A stretch of 64,000 nucleotides of DNA from an uncultured Candidatus Binatia bacterium (lineage in GTDB: Bacteria > Desulfobacterota > Binatia > UBA9968 > JAJDTQ01). The stretch spans positions 1,550,001-1,614,000 of the forward strand of contig OY282432.1 in NCBI GenBank assembly GCA_958295985.1, in the 5' to 3' direction. The translations under genes were made by a program, and so were the position numbers. Of this stretch, positions 26,022 through 36,995 are shown one piece after another. The notes beneath the pieces are model-generated. The model saw nothing but the letters and a program-made list of their open reading frames with translations, made no database searches and was not told the DNA's origin. Position 1 is the stretch's first letter. Each line of letters begins with the position of its first letter.

Positions 26022-26489
26022 ATGCCTTGGTGGGGCTGGTTGAGCCTTGGGGTCATCTTGATGGGTGTGGAGCTGACAGCCGTCGACGCCGCGTTCTACC
26101 TCATCTTCGTCGGCTCCGCCGCGGTCTGCGTGGGGATCATGGAGCTGGCGGGAGTGGAGCTGCCGGTAGAGGGTCAATTGTTGGCGTTTGCCGTCCTCGC
26201 GGTCGTGTCCATGGTGTGGTTTCGGGGGAAGCTCTACGACCGGATTCGCGGCGGGCTGCCGGGTTTCGAATACACGGTGGCGGGTCGGACCGTATCGGTC
26301 GGTGAAGACGTTCCCCTCGGCGGGCAGACCCGTGTGGACCTGCAAGGCACGCAATGGACTGCGGTCAACGTGGGCTCGACGCCGATCATGGCAGGCGCCC
26401 GTGCGCGGGTGGTCGGAAGAGATAGCCTGAACCTGTCCATCGAGGGGTTGGCGGACGGCAGCGTGAACGAATCCGAGGAGGACGAATAA
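26022..26489 (+). CDS. NfeD family membrane protein
   Basis: The 155-residue protein has two or three N-terminal membrane helices (LSLGVILMGVELTAV, AFYLIFVGSAAVCVGI, LLAFAVLAVVSMVWF). A C-terminal OB-fold of the NfeD type follows (VPLGGQTRVDLQGTQWTAVN, MAGARARVVGRDSLNLSIEG). It is the short NfeD form without the protease domain. NfeD partners stomatins in membrane-domain complexes. Here the stomatin gene begins on the base after its stop codon, so the pair is one operon. It starts after a CAGGAGCAGGGAC ribosome site. Confidence 0.9.
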   Translation: MPWWGWLSLGVILMGVELTAVDAAFYLIFVGSAAVCVGIMELAGVELPVEGQLLAFAVLAVVSMVWFRGKLYDRIRGGLPGFEYTVAGRTVSVGEDVPLGGQTRVDLQGTQWTAVNVGSTPIMAGARARVVGRDSLNLSIEGLADGSVNESEEDE

Positions 26490-27449
26490 ATGGACGCGAA
26501 CATCGGTTTTCTCATCACCGCGGGCGTCATCGCCCTGGTGGTGCTGGTGGTGCTGCTCAAGACGGCGGTGGTGGTGCCGCAGCAGAACGCTTACGTCATC
26601 GAGAACCTCGGCAAGTACTCGCGCACGCTCAAGCCGGGATTCAACATCCTCGTGCCGTTCATGGAGCGTGTCGCCTACCGGCACAGCCTCAAGGAGCACG
26701 CCCTGGATATCGAGGAGCAGGTCTGCATCACCTCGGACAACGTCCAGGTGGGGGTGGACGGCGTTCTTTACCTTCAGGTCGTGGACGCGGAAAGAGCGTC
26801 CTACGGCATCGGCAACTACATCTTCGCCATCTCCCAGCTCGCCCAGACCACGCTGCGTAGCGAGATCGGCAAGATCGAGCTGGACAAGACCTTCGAGGAG
26901 CGGGGGCACATCAACCAGAGGGTGGTCGAGGAGCTCGACAAGGCGTCCGACCCCTGGGGCGTGAAGGTCCTCCGCTACGAGATCAAGAACATCAACCCGC
27001 CCTCGGACGTGCTGTCGGCCATGGAGAAGCAGATGCGCGCGGAGCGGGAGAAGCGCGCCACCGTGCTGTCGTCGGAGGGCGAACGGGACGCCAAGATCAA
27101 CGAGGCCGAAGGCGAGAAGCAGCAGGTCATCAAGGCTTCGGAAGCGGCCAAGCAGCGGCAGATCAACGAGGCCGAAGGCGAGGCCGCGGCCATTCTCGCG
27201 GTTGCCGGAGCCACCGCGGAAGGATTGAAGAAGGTGGCGGAGGCCCTCGACACCGAGGGTGGCGACAAGGCCATGCAGCTCCGGGTCGCGGAGAACTACC
27301 TGGAGCGTTTCGGCAGCCTCGCCAAGGAAGGCAACACGCTCATCGTCCCCGCAAACCTGAGCGACCTGACCTCCATGATCGGCGCCGCCACCTCGGTCCT
27401 GGGCCACACCACGAGACGGGGCAACCAGGCGCCGGGGCAAGACGCTTAG
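26490..27449 (+). CDS. SPFH/stomatin (paraslipin-type) membrane protein
   Basis: The 319-residue protein has one N-terminal membrane segment (ITAGVIALVVLVVLLKT, ~9-25). The SPFH domain spans ~26-180 (VVPQQNAYVIENLGKYSRTL, KPGFNILVPF), followed by a charged coiled coil ~185-245 with NEAEGEKQQVIKASEAAKQR repeats. It should form a large ring on the inner membrane together with NfeD. The family is linked to quality control of membrane proteins. The Shine-Dalgarno GAGGAGG lies in the 3' end of the NfeD gene. Confidence 0.93.
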   Translation: MDANIGFLITAGVIALVVLVVLLKTAVVVPQQNAYVIENLGKYSRTLKPGFNILVPFMERVAYRHSLKEHALDIEEQVCITSDNVQVGVDGVLYLQVVDAERASYGIGNYIFAISQLAQTTLRSEIGKIELDKTFEERGHINQRVVEELDKASDPWGVKVLRYEIKNINPPSDVLSAMEKQMRAEREKRATVLSSEGERDAKINEAEGEKQQVIKASEAAKQRQINEAEGEAAAILAVAGATAEGLKKVAEALDTEGGDKAMQLRVAENYLERFGSLAKEGNTLIVPANLSDLTSMIGAATSVLGHTTRRGNQAPGQDA

Positions 27450-27455
27450 GCCTCG

Positions 27456-27749
27456 ATGGAAGATCCCGGGGCGGTAACGTTGCTGGCGGGTCTGGTGCGC
27501 GCGTTCAGGGCGGGGGACATCGAGGTGCGCTTCGATGAAGCGGAGCGCGCGGTCCTGAGGAAGCTGTCCGAAGAGGGTCTCGTGGACCTCTCCAACGACG
27601 GCTTTCGCCTGACCCCGACCGGCGGCTCCTATGCGGTGCGGTCGCAGGTTCCGCCGGTGACAGCCAAGGGGATCCTGTATCTGGAGCGTCTCCCCATCGA
27701 CGAGTTCACCGACCGACCGGGGTTGTTCCGGTTTCTCGGTTGGCTGTGA
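27456..27749 (+). CDS. Hypothetical protein, 97 residues
   Basis: The frame begins six bases after the stomatin stop. The central part (ERAVLRKLSEEGLVDLSNDGFRLT) reads like a winged-helix or similar small helix-turn-helix module, and the rest has no known motif. It is acidic and soluble with no signal. Tight spacing suggests co-transcription with the NfeD/stomatin pair and with the following MmgE/PrpD gene. I do not recognise the family. Confidence 0.55.
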   Translation: MEDPGAVTLLAGLVRAFRAGDIEVRFDEAERAVLRKLSEEGLVDLSNDGFRLTPTGGSYAVRSQVPPVTAKGILYLERLPIDEFTDRPGLFRFLGWL

Positions 27750-27772
27750 CGGACACGACCAGGGAACACACC

Positions 27773-29131
27773 ATGGCTGGGCTTGCAGACAAGGTTTCGG
27801 AGTTCGTCGCCGGCAACGAGTTCGACAAGTTGCCGCCGGAGGTGGTGGAGGCGGCCAAGGCGGCGTTCCTGGACTGTGTCGGGGTCGCGCTGGCGGGCTC
27901 GGACGAGGACAGCGCGCGGATATGCGGGGCGCTGGCGCAGCAGGAATCCAGGGTCGGCGAGGCCACGGTCATCGGGCAGGGGTTCAGGACCTCGGCCACT
28001 CTGGCCGCGTTGTGCAACGGCACGTCGGCCCATGCCCTGGACTTCGATCACAGCTTCCTCATGGGTCAGCCCACGGCCGGCCTGATCCCCGCGGTCTTGA
28101 CCATGGGGGAGACTTTGGGAGCGAGCGGCCGCAACGTCCTCGCCGCCTATGTCGCGGGCTTCGAGGTGGTGGCGCGGCTGGCGCGCTCCATCCCGCAGCT
28201 CTCTTCCACGGCTCACTGGCACGCCACGTCCAGCCTCGGTGCGGTGGGGGCGGCGGCCTGCTGCGCCGGCCTCGCGGGGTTGGACGCCGCGGGTGTGCGC
28301 AACGCCCTGGGCATTGCCGTATCCATGGCGTCGGGAACGGTATGGAACTTCGCCACCATGACCAAGCCGTTGCATTCCGGCCTGGCGGCTCAGAACGGCA
28401 TTCTGGCGGCGCGCCTGGCCGCGCGGGGGTTCACCTCCAGTCCGGCGGCGCTGGAGGACGGGAAGGGGTTGTTCGATTGTTTCGCACGCGGGATCGACTG
28501 TGACGTGACCCCCTTCGAGAGCCTCGGCCACAGCTTCGACCTCACCGGTATCGGCATCAGCGTCAAGCCGTATCCCTGCGGCGGCTTGACCCACACGGCC
28601 GTGGACGCCGTGCTGGAGCTACGGCAGGAGGGCCTTCGGGCCGGTCAGCTCGATTCCATGCGGGTGGGCGTGACCCCCCACGTCTTCGAGCTGATCAAGA
28701 ACGTGCCGCCCGCCAACGGCATCGAAGCCAAGTTCAGCATGCCCTACATCCTCGCCAGGGCGCTGGTCGACGGAGCGCTGGTGCTGGATACGTTCACGGA
28801 CGAGGCCGCGGCGGAGCCGCAGGTCCGGCAGGTTGCCGAAAGGATCGTGATGGAGTTGGGCGCCGGTCTCGTGGAAGAGGCTGACGGCGGGCGTCCCGCT
28901 GAGGTGACCGTCAACCTCGTGGACGGCGGGCAACTGCACCGCCGCATGGACTACTCCCGGGGCAGGCCCCAAAAGCCCATGACTCCGGCGGAGTTGCGGG
29001 AAAAGTTCGATGCCTGCGCCGCCAGGGCGCTGGAACCGGAGCGCAGCCGGCAAGTCGCCGATCTCATCGGCGGCCTGGAGCGCCGGGAGAGCGTCCGCGG
29101 GCTTTGCGAGATCCTGGGCGGGTCGAAGTGA
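27773..29131 (+). CDS. MmgE/PrpD family protein (2-methylcitrate dehydratase-like)
   Basis: The 452-residue protein from ATG 27773 (AGGGA seven bases upstream) shows the all-helical N-terminal lid of MmgE/PrpD (VEAAKAAFLDCVGVALAGSD), then LCNGTSAHALDFDHSF and HWHATSSLGAVGAAACCAGL, and the C-terminal alpha-beta part. The family includes 2-methylcitrate dehydratase, cis-aconitate decarboxylase and other dehydratases. No prpB or prpC is near, so the methylcitrate cycle is not supported by context. The TTG at 27740 is less likely. Confidence 0.9.
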   Translation: MAGLADKVSEFVAGNEFDKLPPEVVEAAKAAFLDCVGVALAGSDEDSARICGALAQQESRVGEATVIGQGFRTSATLAALCNGTSAHALDFDHSFLMGQPTAGLIPAVLTMGETLGASGRNVLAAYVAGFEVVARLARSIPQLSSTAHWHATSSLGAVGAAACCAGLAGLDAAGVRNALGIAVSMASGTVWNFATMTKPLHSGLAAQNGILAARLAARGFTSSPAALEDGKGLFDCFARGIDCDVTPFESLGHSFDLTGIGISVKPYPCGGLTHTAVDAVLELRQEGLRAGQLDSMRVGVTPHVFELIKNVPPANGIEAKFSMPYILARALVDGALVLDTFTDEAAAEPQVRQVAERIVMELGAGLVEEADGGRPAEVTVNLVDGGQLHRRMDYSRGRPQKPMTPAELREKFDACAARALEPERSRQVADLIGGLERRESVRGLCEILGGSK

Positions 29132-29207
29132 CTGCAAGGGGGCGCTCCCGGTTCACGACCGACGGCGCGGTCGCTTCATACGGCGTCGCCGGGTCCCGCG
29201 AACGCCG

Positions 29208-30215
29208 TCACTTGGCCTCGCCGGATCCGTCTTCCTCGAATTCCGGCGCCCAGCCCTCGCCGAACTCCTCGGCCTCGCGGAAACCTTCCGTCCGCCACTC
29301 GTCGATGAGCTGCCGGACGGGTATCTTGCGCCGCATGAGTCCCTTCATCAGGTTCTTGTACATGGGCGCCACATGGGTCTGGGCGTTGATCGGGCAGACC
29401 GTCAGGCAGACCTTGCAGCCCTCGTACTGCTCGAAGAAAGGACGGCACGTGGGCGTGTCCACGTGCCAGCGCACAGTGCCGAACATCTCCTGTTTCCGGG
29501 GCACGATGGAGTTTCCGGGGCAGAAGTTCGTGCATGCGTTGCAGCGCAGGCAGAAGTCGTCGAAGCCGTAGTTGGCCGGCTTCGCCTCCGCCACCAGAGG
29601 CATCTCGGTGGTGACCGCGCCGAGCCGCACGCTCGGGCCGAACTTCTTGGTGATGAGAGACCCGTGACGCCCCAACTCGCCGAGGCCGGCCTTCCAGGCC
29701 ACCGGGATGAACAGCAGGTCGCCCTCGTTGGGATAGCCCACCGCGCGGTAGCCGTAGGCGCGGATATACTGGGCCAGACGGACGGAGACGTCCGACAGCA
29801 GGTAGTAGACCTTGTGCACCTCCGTCTGTGCCAGAGGACCCAGCCGCTTCATTTCCTCGAAGTCCATGTGGATGGCGAAAGAGATGGCTACCTTGTGCCC
29901 CTCGGGCGGCCTGGTGCCGCGCACGTAGTCGAACTCGTCGATGGGCGCGACGCCGACGAGTTCGGCGCCCATGTCCAGAGCCATCTTCTTGATGGTGCGG
30001 GTAACCCCGGCCCAGTCCTGGGTCTCCAGGCGGTCGGGGTTCACCGGGCCGTCGTGCAGGTTGCGGCGGTCGTGGTCCTCGCGCATGAACATGTACCGGC
30101 GCGTCAGGGGATGGCGTTTGGCCTTGGTCGTTTGGCCTGTCTTCTTGTCGGGGAAGGGCCACTGCTTGATGGCCTGCTCCCGGCGCTCCGTGAACAGGAT
30201 GCCGCTGGGCTCCAT
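29208..30215 (-). CDS. 4Fe-4S dicluster protein related to QueG and reductive dehalogenases
   Basis: From ATG 30215 (GAGAGGAGCAGCCC upstream) the protein has 335 residues. Two ferredoxin-type cluster motifs are present, C222-x2-C225-x2-C228-x3-C232-P and C267-x2-C270-x3-C274-P plus C257. The preceding ~200 residues (LVGVAPIDEFDYVRG, HGSLITKKFGPSVRLGAVTT) are the cobalamin-binding-like domain shared by epoxyqueuosine reductase and reductive dehalogenases. There is no Tat signal and no membrane anchor gene, so respiratory dehalogenation is unlikely and a cytosolic reductase fits better. The frame running back to 32456 is antisense to the ThDP gene. Confidence 0.82.
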   Translation of the reverse strand: MEPSGILFTERREQAIKQWPFPDKKTGQTTKAKRHPLTRRYMFMREDHDRRNLHDGPVNPDRLETQDWAGVTRTIKKMALDMGAELVGVAPIDEFDYVRGTRPPEGHKVAISFAIHMDFEEMKRLGPLAQTEVHKVYYLLSDVSVRLAQYIRAYGYRAVGYPNEGDLLFIPVAWKAGLGELGRHGSLITKKFGPSVRLGAVTTEMPLVAEAKPANYGFDDFCLRCNACTNFCPGNSIVPRKQEMFGTVRWHVDTPTCRPFFEQYEGCKVCLTVCPINAQTHVAPMYKNLMKGLMRRKIPVRQLIDEWRTEGFREAEEFGEGWAPEFEEDGSGEAK

Positions 30216-30425
30216 GGGCTGCTCCTCTCTGCAAGGGCGGCTTGCGCGGAAACCGGGCCGCCTCGGGTTCGCGACAGCACGGATCTTATCAGACGGGCCC
30301 AACGGATGCCACGGCATTTTCGTCGCCTTTGCCGTGCCCTTGTGTTGCCTGCCCGGCTCCTTTACGGTTCGGGATAGCGTCGTGCGCGGCGCTTCGCGCT
30401 CCCGGGAGCCTGGAGGAAGAGCTTC

Positions 30426-32117
30426 ATGCAAATGACCGCGGGACATGCCGTCGCCGAAGTCCTGGCGCAACTCGGTGTCCGCAAGGTGATCGGCGTGGTG
30501 GGATCGTGCATGCTCGAGATCCTCGACGGCCTGTACGGCCGGGAGGACATCCGGTTTCTCTCCACGCGCCACGAGCAGGCCGCTGCCCTCATGGCGGACG
30601 GCTACGGACGCATCGCCGGCAAGCCCGGCGTGTGCATCGCCACCAACGGCCCCGGCGCCACCAACCTGTTGACCGGGGTGGCCAACGCCTTCCACGCCCA
30701 GAGCCCGGTGCTGGTCATCACCGGCGCGCCCATGATGAAGGACATGTTCCGGGATTCGAGCCAGGAGATCGACCAGCAGGCCATCTTCCGGCCGGTGGTC
30801 AAGTGGTCGGTGCAGGTGCGCAAGCCCGAGCTGGCCGCGGCCCTGACCTGGGAAGCCTACCAGCGCACCATGGCGGGCGTGCCCGGGCCCGTGCACCTGG
30901 ACCTTCCGCGGGACGTGCTGAACGAGAGCGTGGAGCCGCCGGACATGGGCCGTCTGATTCGCGGCGAGGTGGCCGCGCCCGCCCCCGAGGCCGTGGCCGT
31001 GGCGGCAGCCGTGCGCCTGCTGGAGAAGGCGCGCCGCCCGGTGCTGCTGGCCGGCGGCGGCGTGCTCTGGTCCGAGGCCGGCGACGAGGTCGTCGCGTTG
31101 TCGAAGCGCCTGGATGCCCCGGTCATGTGCTCCACCGGCAGGGACGACGTGGCGCCGCAGTCCTACCCTTTGTACCTGGGCGCCATCGGTCGCGGAGCGC
31201 TCCCCGAGGCCCGGGCATTCTTCGAGCAGGCCGACCTGGTGTTGGTGGTGGGCGCCAGCCTGGGCCACCTGACCACGTTCTGGCGACCGGACTTCTTCGC
31301 CCCCGGGACGAAGCTGATCCACGTCGCCCGGGACCGGAACAACATCGGCCGGGTCTACCCGGCAGAGGTCGGCATCCAGGCGGACGCCGGGGCGGCGCTC
31401 AAGGCGTTGCTGCGGTTGGTGCAGCGGAAAGGAACCGGCCGGCCGGGCTGGCTGAGAAAGGCCGCGCGAGTGCGGGCCGCGCAGGAGGCCCATCGGAACA
31501 AGGCGTCCCGTTACAACAGCCGTCCCATCGACCCCCGGCGCGCCCACGCCGCCCTGCGCAAGGTCCTGCCTCGGGACGCCGTCGTCACCATCGACGCCGG
31601 CGTCGGCCCCGGCTACGTCTACGAGTACCAGACCTTCGAGCGTCCCCGGAGCCTGCTGGCGCCCCAGGGACTTGCCGCCATCGGCGTCGGCTATCCCGTC
31701 GGACTCGGAGCCAAGCTCGCCGCGCCCGACCGTCCCGTCGTCACCATCAGCGGCGACGGCTCGTTCCTCTACAACGGCGCCGAGCTGGAGACCGCGGTGC
31801 GCGAGGGCATCCCCACCACCTGCATCATCCTCAACAACTTCAACTACGGCTCCGAGCGCGCCTATCAGAAGTTCTACTACGACGAGCGCTACATCGGCGA
31901 CGCCATCGGCAACCCGCCCTTCGACGAATACGCCCGGCTCTTCGGCGCGGCCGGCCTCCGGGTCACCGACCCCGCCGAGCTCGAAGACGCCTTCGGCGAA
32001 GCCGTCCGGCTGGGCCGGGACCGGCCCGTGCTGGTGGACGTGCTCTGTACCGCGGACGTCTTCCCGGAGCCGCGGCGCAAGGAGACGGTGAAGGCGGAGC
32101 GATTGGCGAAGCCTTGA
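30426..32117 (+). CDS. Thiamine-diphosphate enzyme, acetolactate synthase-like
   Basis: The 563-residue protein has the three-domain order of ThDP decarboxylases. The N-terminal PYR domain has the activating glutamate E50 in RHEQAAALMADGYGR. A central FAD/nucleotide-like domain follows. The C-terminal PP domain has GDGSFLYNGAELET near 442 and NNFNYG as the cofactor Mg site. The family includes acetolactate synthase, sulfoacetaldehyde acetyltransferase and oxalyl- or benzoylformate decarboxylases. No ilvN lies beside it, so the product is undecided. The ATG follows GGAGGAAGAGCTTC. Confidence 0.87.
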   Translation: MQMTAGHAVAEVLAQLGVRKVIGVVGSCMLEILDGLYGREDIRFLSTRHEQAAALMADGYGRIAGKPGVCIATNGPGATNLLTGVANAFHAQSPVLVITGAPMMKDMFRDSSQEIDQQAIFRPVVKWSVQVRKPELAAALTWEAYQRTMAGVPGPVHLDLPRDVLNESVEPPDMGRLIRGEVAAPAPEAVAVAAAVRLLEKARRPVLLAGGGVLWSEAGDEVVALSKRLDAPVMCSTGRDDVAPQSYPLYLGAIGRGALPEARAFFEQADLVLVVGASLGHLTTFWRPDFFAPGTKLIHVARDRNNIGRVYPAEVGIQADAGAALKALLRLVQRKGTGRPGWLRKAARVRAAQEAHRNKASRYNSRPIDPRRAHAALRKVLPRDAVVTIDAGVGPGYVYEYQTFERPRSLLAPQGLAAIGVGYPVGLGAKLAAPDRPVVTISGDGSFLYNGAELETAVREGIPTTCIILNNFNYGSERAYQKFYYDERYIGDAIGNPPFDEYARLFGAAGLRVTDPAELEDAFGEAVRLGRDRPVLVDVLCTADVFPEPRRKETVKAERLAKP

Positions 32118-32172
32118 ACCCGGTGAACCCCTGAGCGCACCAGGGCGCCATGGGTCCCACAAGGAGAGTGAC

Positions 32173-33167
32173 ATGATTCGTATCCTTTTCGGCGCCGCGT
32201 TCGCGGCCCTGATTGCCTCTGCGTCCTGGGCTGCGGATTTCAAGCCGGCGGTCGTTTTCGACAAGGGGGGCAAGTTCGACAAGAGCTTCAACGAGGGCGT
32301 CTGGAACGGCGTCAGGAAGTTCGTGGCCGATACCGGCGTCGAGGTCCTGGAGTTCCAGGTCACGAACGAGACCCAGCGCGAGCAGGTCATGCGCCGGATG
32401 GTCCGGCACGGGGCGACCGTGGTCTTGGCGGTGGGCTTCGCCCAGGCCGACGCCATCGACGCGGTCGCGGCCGACTACCCGGACAGGCAGTTCGCGATCA
32501 TCGACGTCTTCTGGCTCAACCGGCCGAATCTCCGGCAATACTCCTTCAAGGAACACGAGGGCTCTTACCTCGTCGGCATCGCCGCGGCGCTGACCTCCAA
32601 GACCGGCAGGATCGGCTTCGTGGGCGGCATGGATATCCCGTTGATCCGCAAGTTCGCCTGCGGTTACGTGCAAGGGGCCAAGGAAGTCAGGCCCGGGATC
32701 GAAGTGCTCCAGAACATGACCGGGACCACGCCCGCGGCGTGGAACGATCCGGCGAAGGGGGCTGAGCTGGCCTATGGCCAGATCGACCGGGGCGCGGACG
32801 TCGTCTACCACGCGGCCGGCGCCACGGGCCTGGGCGTCATCCGGGCAGTGGCGGATGCCGGCAAGCTCGCCATCGGGGTCGACTCGAATCAGAACGCGCT
32901 GGCGCCGGGCCACGTGCTGACCTCGATGCTGAAGCGCGTGGACCTAGCCGCTTACCGGACGTTCAAGGACGCCATGGACGGGAAGTTCACCGCCGGGGTG
33001 GTCACGCTGGGCCTCGCCGAGGGCGGCGTCGACTGGGCGCAGGACGAGCACAACGCCGACCTGGTGTCCGGTGAGGTACGCGCCGCCATCGAACGGGCCA
33101 AGGCGGACGTCATTGCCGGCAGGACCACCGTGCACGACTACGTGCAGGACTCGAACTGTCCGTTCTG

Positions 33168-33168
<1 letters not shown>
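32173..33168 (+). CDS. BMP-family ABC transporter substrate-binding protein (nucleoside type)
   Basis: The 331-residue protein has a signal peptide ending SASWA-A and then DFKPAVVFDKGGKFDKSFNEG, the hallmark of the BMP/PnrA/Med family that binds purine nucleosides. GGMDIPLIRKFACGY, VYHAAGATGLG and GVDSNQNALA are further family blocks. It lacks a lipobox, so it should be a soluble periplasmic protein. It is the first gene of a four-gene importer operon and overlaps the ATPase start by one base (TGATG). An AAGGAGAG site precedes the ATG. Confidence 0.92.
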
Positions 33169-34754
<1,586 letters not shown>

Positions 34755-34799
34755 AGGGGCGCGGGCGCGTCGGGGCAGAGCGCATGGAGCGATAGCAGG

Positions 34800-35894
34800 A
34801 TGCCCCTGCCGCGCTGGATGGAGATCTTCGTCGTCCCCCTGATCAACCTGGCGCTGGCGCTGGCGGTGGTGGGCCTGGTCCTCGCCGCCATCGGTGAAGA
34901 CCCGTTGCGGGCTCTTGCCGTGATGGTCCGGGGCGCCTTCGTCCAGCCCGGATCCCTCGGCTACACGCTTTACTACACCACGAACTTCATCTTCACCGGC
35001 CTCGCCGTGGCGGTGGCTTTCCACGCGATGCTGTTCAACATCGGCGGCGAGGGGCAGGCCATGCTGGGCGGGCTCGGGGTCGCGCTCGTCTGCATCGCCC
35101 TCGATCCATTCCTGCCCGGTGTCGTGGTGATCGTGCTGGCCATCGGCGCCGCCGCGGCCTTCGGCGCAGCCTGGGCGTTCATCCCCGGCTGGCTCCAGGC
35201 CCATCGCGGCAGCCACATCGTGATCACCACCATCATGTTCAACTTCATCGCCTCGGGGCTTCTCGTCTGGCTGCTCTCGGGCATGCTGATGAGGTCGGGA
35301 CAGGGATCGCCTCAGACCAGGAGCTTCCACGAGGCCGCGTGGCTTCCCTTCGTCCATGACATCCTGCGCGGGGTCGGGCTGGAGGCGGAGCGCTCGCCTT
35401 TCAACCTCTCGTTCTTCATCGCGCTCGCGGCCTGCGTCGGCGTCTGGCTGCTGATCTGGCGCACCAAGTTCGGCTACGCGCTGCGTGTCATGGGCCACTC
35501 GGAACCGGCCGCGGTCTATGCCGGGATCCCGGTTCAACGGATGACCGTGCTGGCCATGGCGATCTCGGGCGCGCTGGCCGGCTGCATGGCGCTGAACGAG
35601 ATCCTGGGCGTTCAGCACCGGCTCATCCTCGACTTTTCAGCCGGCTACGGCTTCACCGGGATCGCGGTGGCGTTGATGGGGCGCAACCACCCTGTGGGGA
35701 TCGTCATGGCGGCACTCCTGTTCGGAGCGCTCTACCAGGGCGGATCGGAACTCGACTTCGAGTTCCGATCCGTCACCCGTGAGATGGTTCTGGTGATCCA
35801 GGGGTTGATCATCCTCTTTTCCGGCGCGCTTGCGCACATGCCGGCGCCCTGGCTCGTCCGGCTCGTCTCCTGGTGGAGGCCGGCGAGTGCCTGA
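34800..35894 (+). CDS. ABC transporter permease (BMP/nucleoside importer)
   Basis: The 364-residue protein has about ten hydrophobic segments and the family phrases MLFNIGGEGQAMLGGLG and GSHIVITTIMFNFIASGLLV, where the EGQ motif is the coupling helix region. It is the first permease of the pair, and its stop lies eight bases inside the next gene. It pairs with the second permease to form the membrane channel of the BMP importer. Confidence 0.92.
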   Translation: MPLPRWMEIFVVPLINLALALAVVGLVLAAIGEDPLRALAVMVRGAFVQPGSLGYTLYYTTNFIFTGLAVAVAFHAMLFNIGGEGQAMLGGLGVALVCIALDPFLPGVVVIVLAIGAAAAFGAAWAFIPGWLQAHRGSHIVITTIMFNFIASGLLVWLLSGMLMRSGQGSPQTRSFHEAAWLPFVHDILRGVGLEAERSPFNLSFFIALAACVGVWLLIWRTKFGYALRVMGHSEPAAVYAGIPVQRMTVLAMAISGALAGCMALNEILGVQHRLILDFSAGYGFTGIAVALMGRNHPVGIVMAALLFGALYQGGSELDFEFRSVTREMVLVIQGLIILFSGALAHMPAPWLVRLVSWWRPASA

Positions 35895-36942
35895 GACCTG
35901 GGTCGATATCCTGCGCGTCCTCGACGGCACGCTCCGGCTGGCCACGCCGCTGGTGCTTTGCGCCGCGGCCGGGCTGATCTCCGAACGGTCGGGGATCATC
36001 GACATCGGGTTGGAGGGCAAGCTTCTGGCGGGCGCCTTTGCCGCGGCCGCGGCGACAAGCCTTACCGGCTCGCCCTGGATCGGGCTTGCGGCCGCGGTCG
36101 GGGTGGCGGTTCTGTTCGCCCTCGTGCACGGGTTCGCCTGCATCACGCAGCACGGCGAGCAGATCATCTCCGGGGTGGCCGTGAACATCCTCGCGGCCGG
36201 GCTGACGGTGGTGGTGGGGATCGCGCTCTTCCGGCAGGGCGGCCAGACGCCGCTCCTCGGGCCGGCGCAGCGGTTCGGCCCGGTCCGCCTCCCCGGGGCG
36301 GAAGCCGCGGCGGAGACGCCGGTGGTGGGTCCGCTCTATGCCGAGCTGATCTCGGGCCACAACGTCCTGGTCTATCTCGCCCTCGTCGTGGTCCTTGCGG
36401 TCTGGTGGCTCCTCTACCGAACGATCTTCGGGCTGAGGCTGCGCGCGGTCGGCGAGGCGCCCGAGGCAGTGGATACGGCCGGGGTCTCGGTCCCCTGGCT
36501 GCGCTACCGGGCCGTGCTCCTCGCCGGCGTTCTCTGCGGGATTGCGGGGGCCTATCTCTCGACCGCGCACGGCGCGGGTTTCGTGCGCGAGATGTCGGCC
36601 GGCAAGGGCTTCATCGCGCTCGCCGCGATGGTCTTCGGCAAGTGGCGGCCGGGTCCGGCGCTCCTGGCCTGTCTGCTTTTCGGGTTCCTCGACACCATCA
36701 CGCCGAGGCTCGAAGCCGTGCGCCTGTCCTGCAGCGACGGGCAGGCGATGGAGCTTCTCTTCACCGCGCTCGGCTCCGCCTGCGACCGGGGGCCGCTCAA
36801 GCTGCCCACCGCGCTGATCCCGGTGTTGCCCTACGTCTTCACGGTCGTCCTGCTCGCCGGCTTCTTCGGGCGCGCCGTGCCGCCGAGCGCCCTGGGAAGA
36901 CCCTACGTCAAGAAACACGGAACCCTTTCGGGCCGCGGTTGA
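35887..36942 (+). CDS. ABC transporter permease, second subunit (BMP/nucleoside importer)
   Basis: Starting at GTG 35887 inside the end of the first permease gene, the 351-residue protein has many membrane helices. It carries GLISERSGIIDIGLEGKLL and NILAAGLTVVVGIALF, matching the YufQ/NupQ-type permeases. The sister gene upstream carries the longer N-terminal loop. The two overlapping genes point to fixed stoichiometry. The reading to 35830 is in the previous gene and is dropped. Confidence 0.92.
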   Translation: MPETWVDILRVLDGTLRLATPLVLCAAAGLISERSGIIDIGLEGKLLAGAFAAAAATSLTGSPWIGLAAAVGVAVLFALVHGFACITQHGEQIISGVAVNILAAGLTVVVGIALFRQGGQTPLLGPAQRFGPVRLPGAEAAAETPVVGPLYAELISGHNVLVYLALVVVLAVWWLLYRTIFGLRLRAVGEAPEAVDTAGVSVPWLRYRAVLLAGVLCGIAGAYLSTAHGAGFVREMSAGKGFIALAAMVFGKWRPGPALLACLLFGFLDTITPRLEAVRLSCSDGQAMELLFTALGSACDRGPLKLPTALIPVLPYVFTVVLLAGFFGRAVPPSALGRPYVKKHGTLSGRG

Positions 36943-36995
36943 CGTCCCGTGCCCGATACGGGCCGGCGCCCGGCGCGTCGGGCGCGGCTGCGACG

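Noticed and set aside
29208..32456. A 1082-codon minus-strand open frame
   Set aside because: Only the last 335 codons are the dicluster protein. The upstream part is antisense to the ThDP enzyme gene, has shadow composition, and a strong ribosome site marks the true start at 30215.
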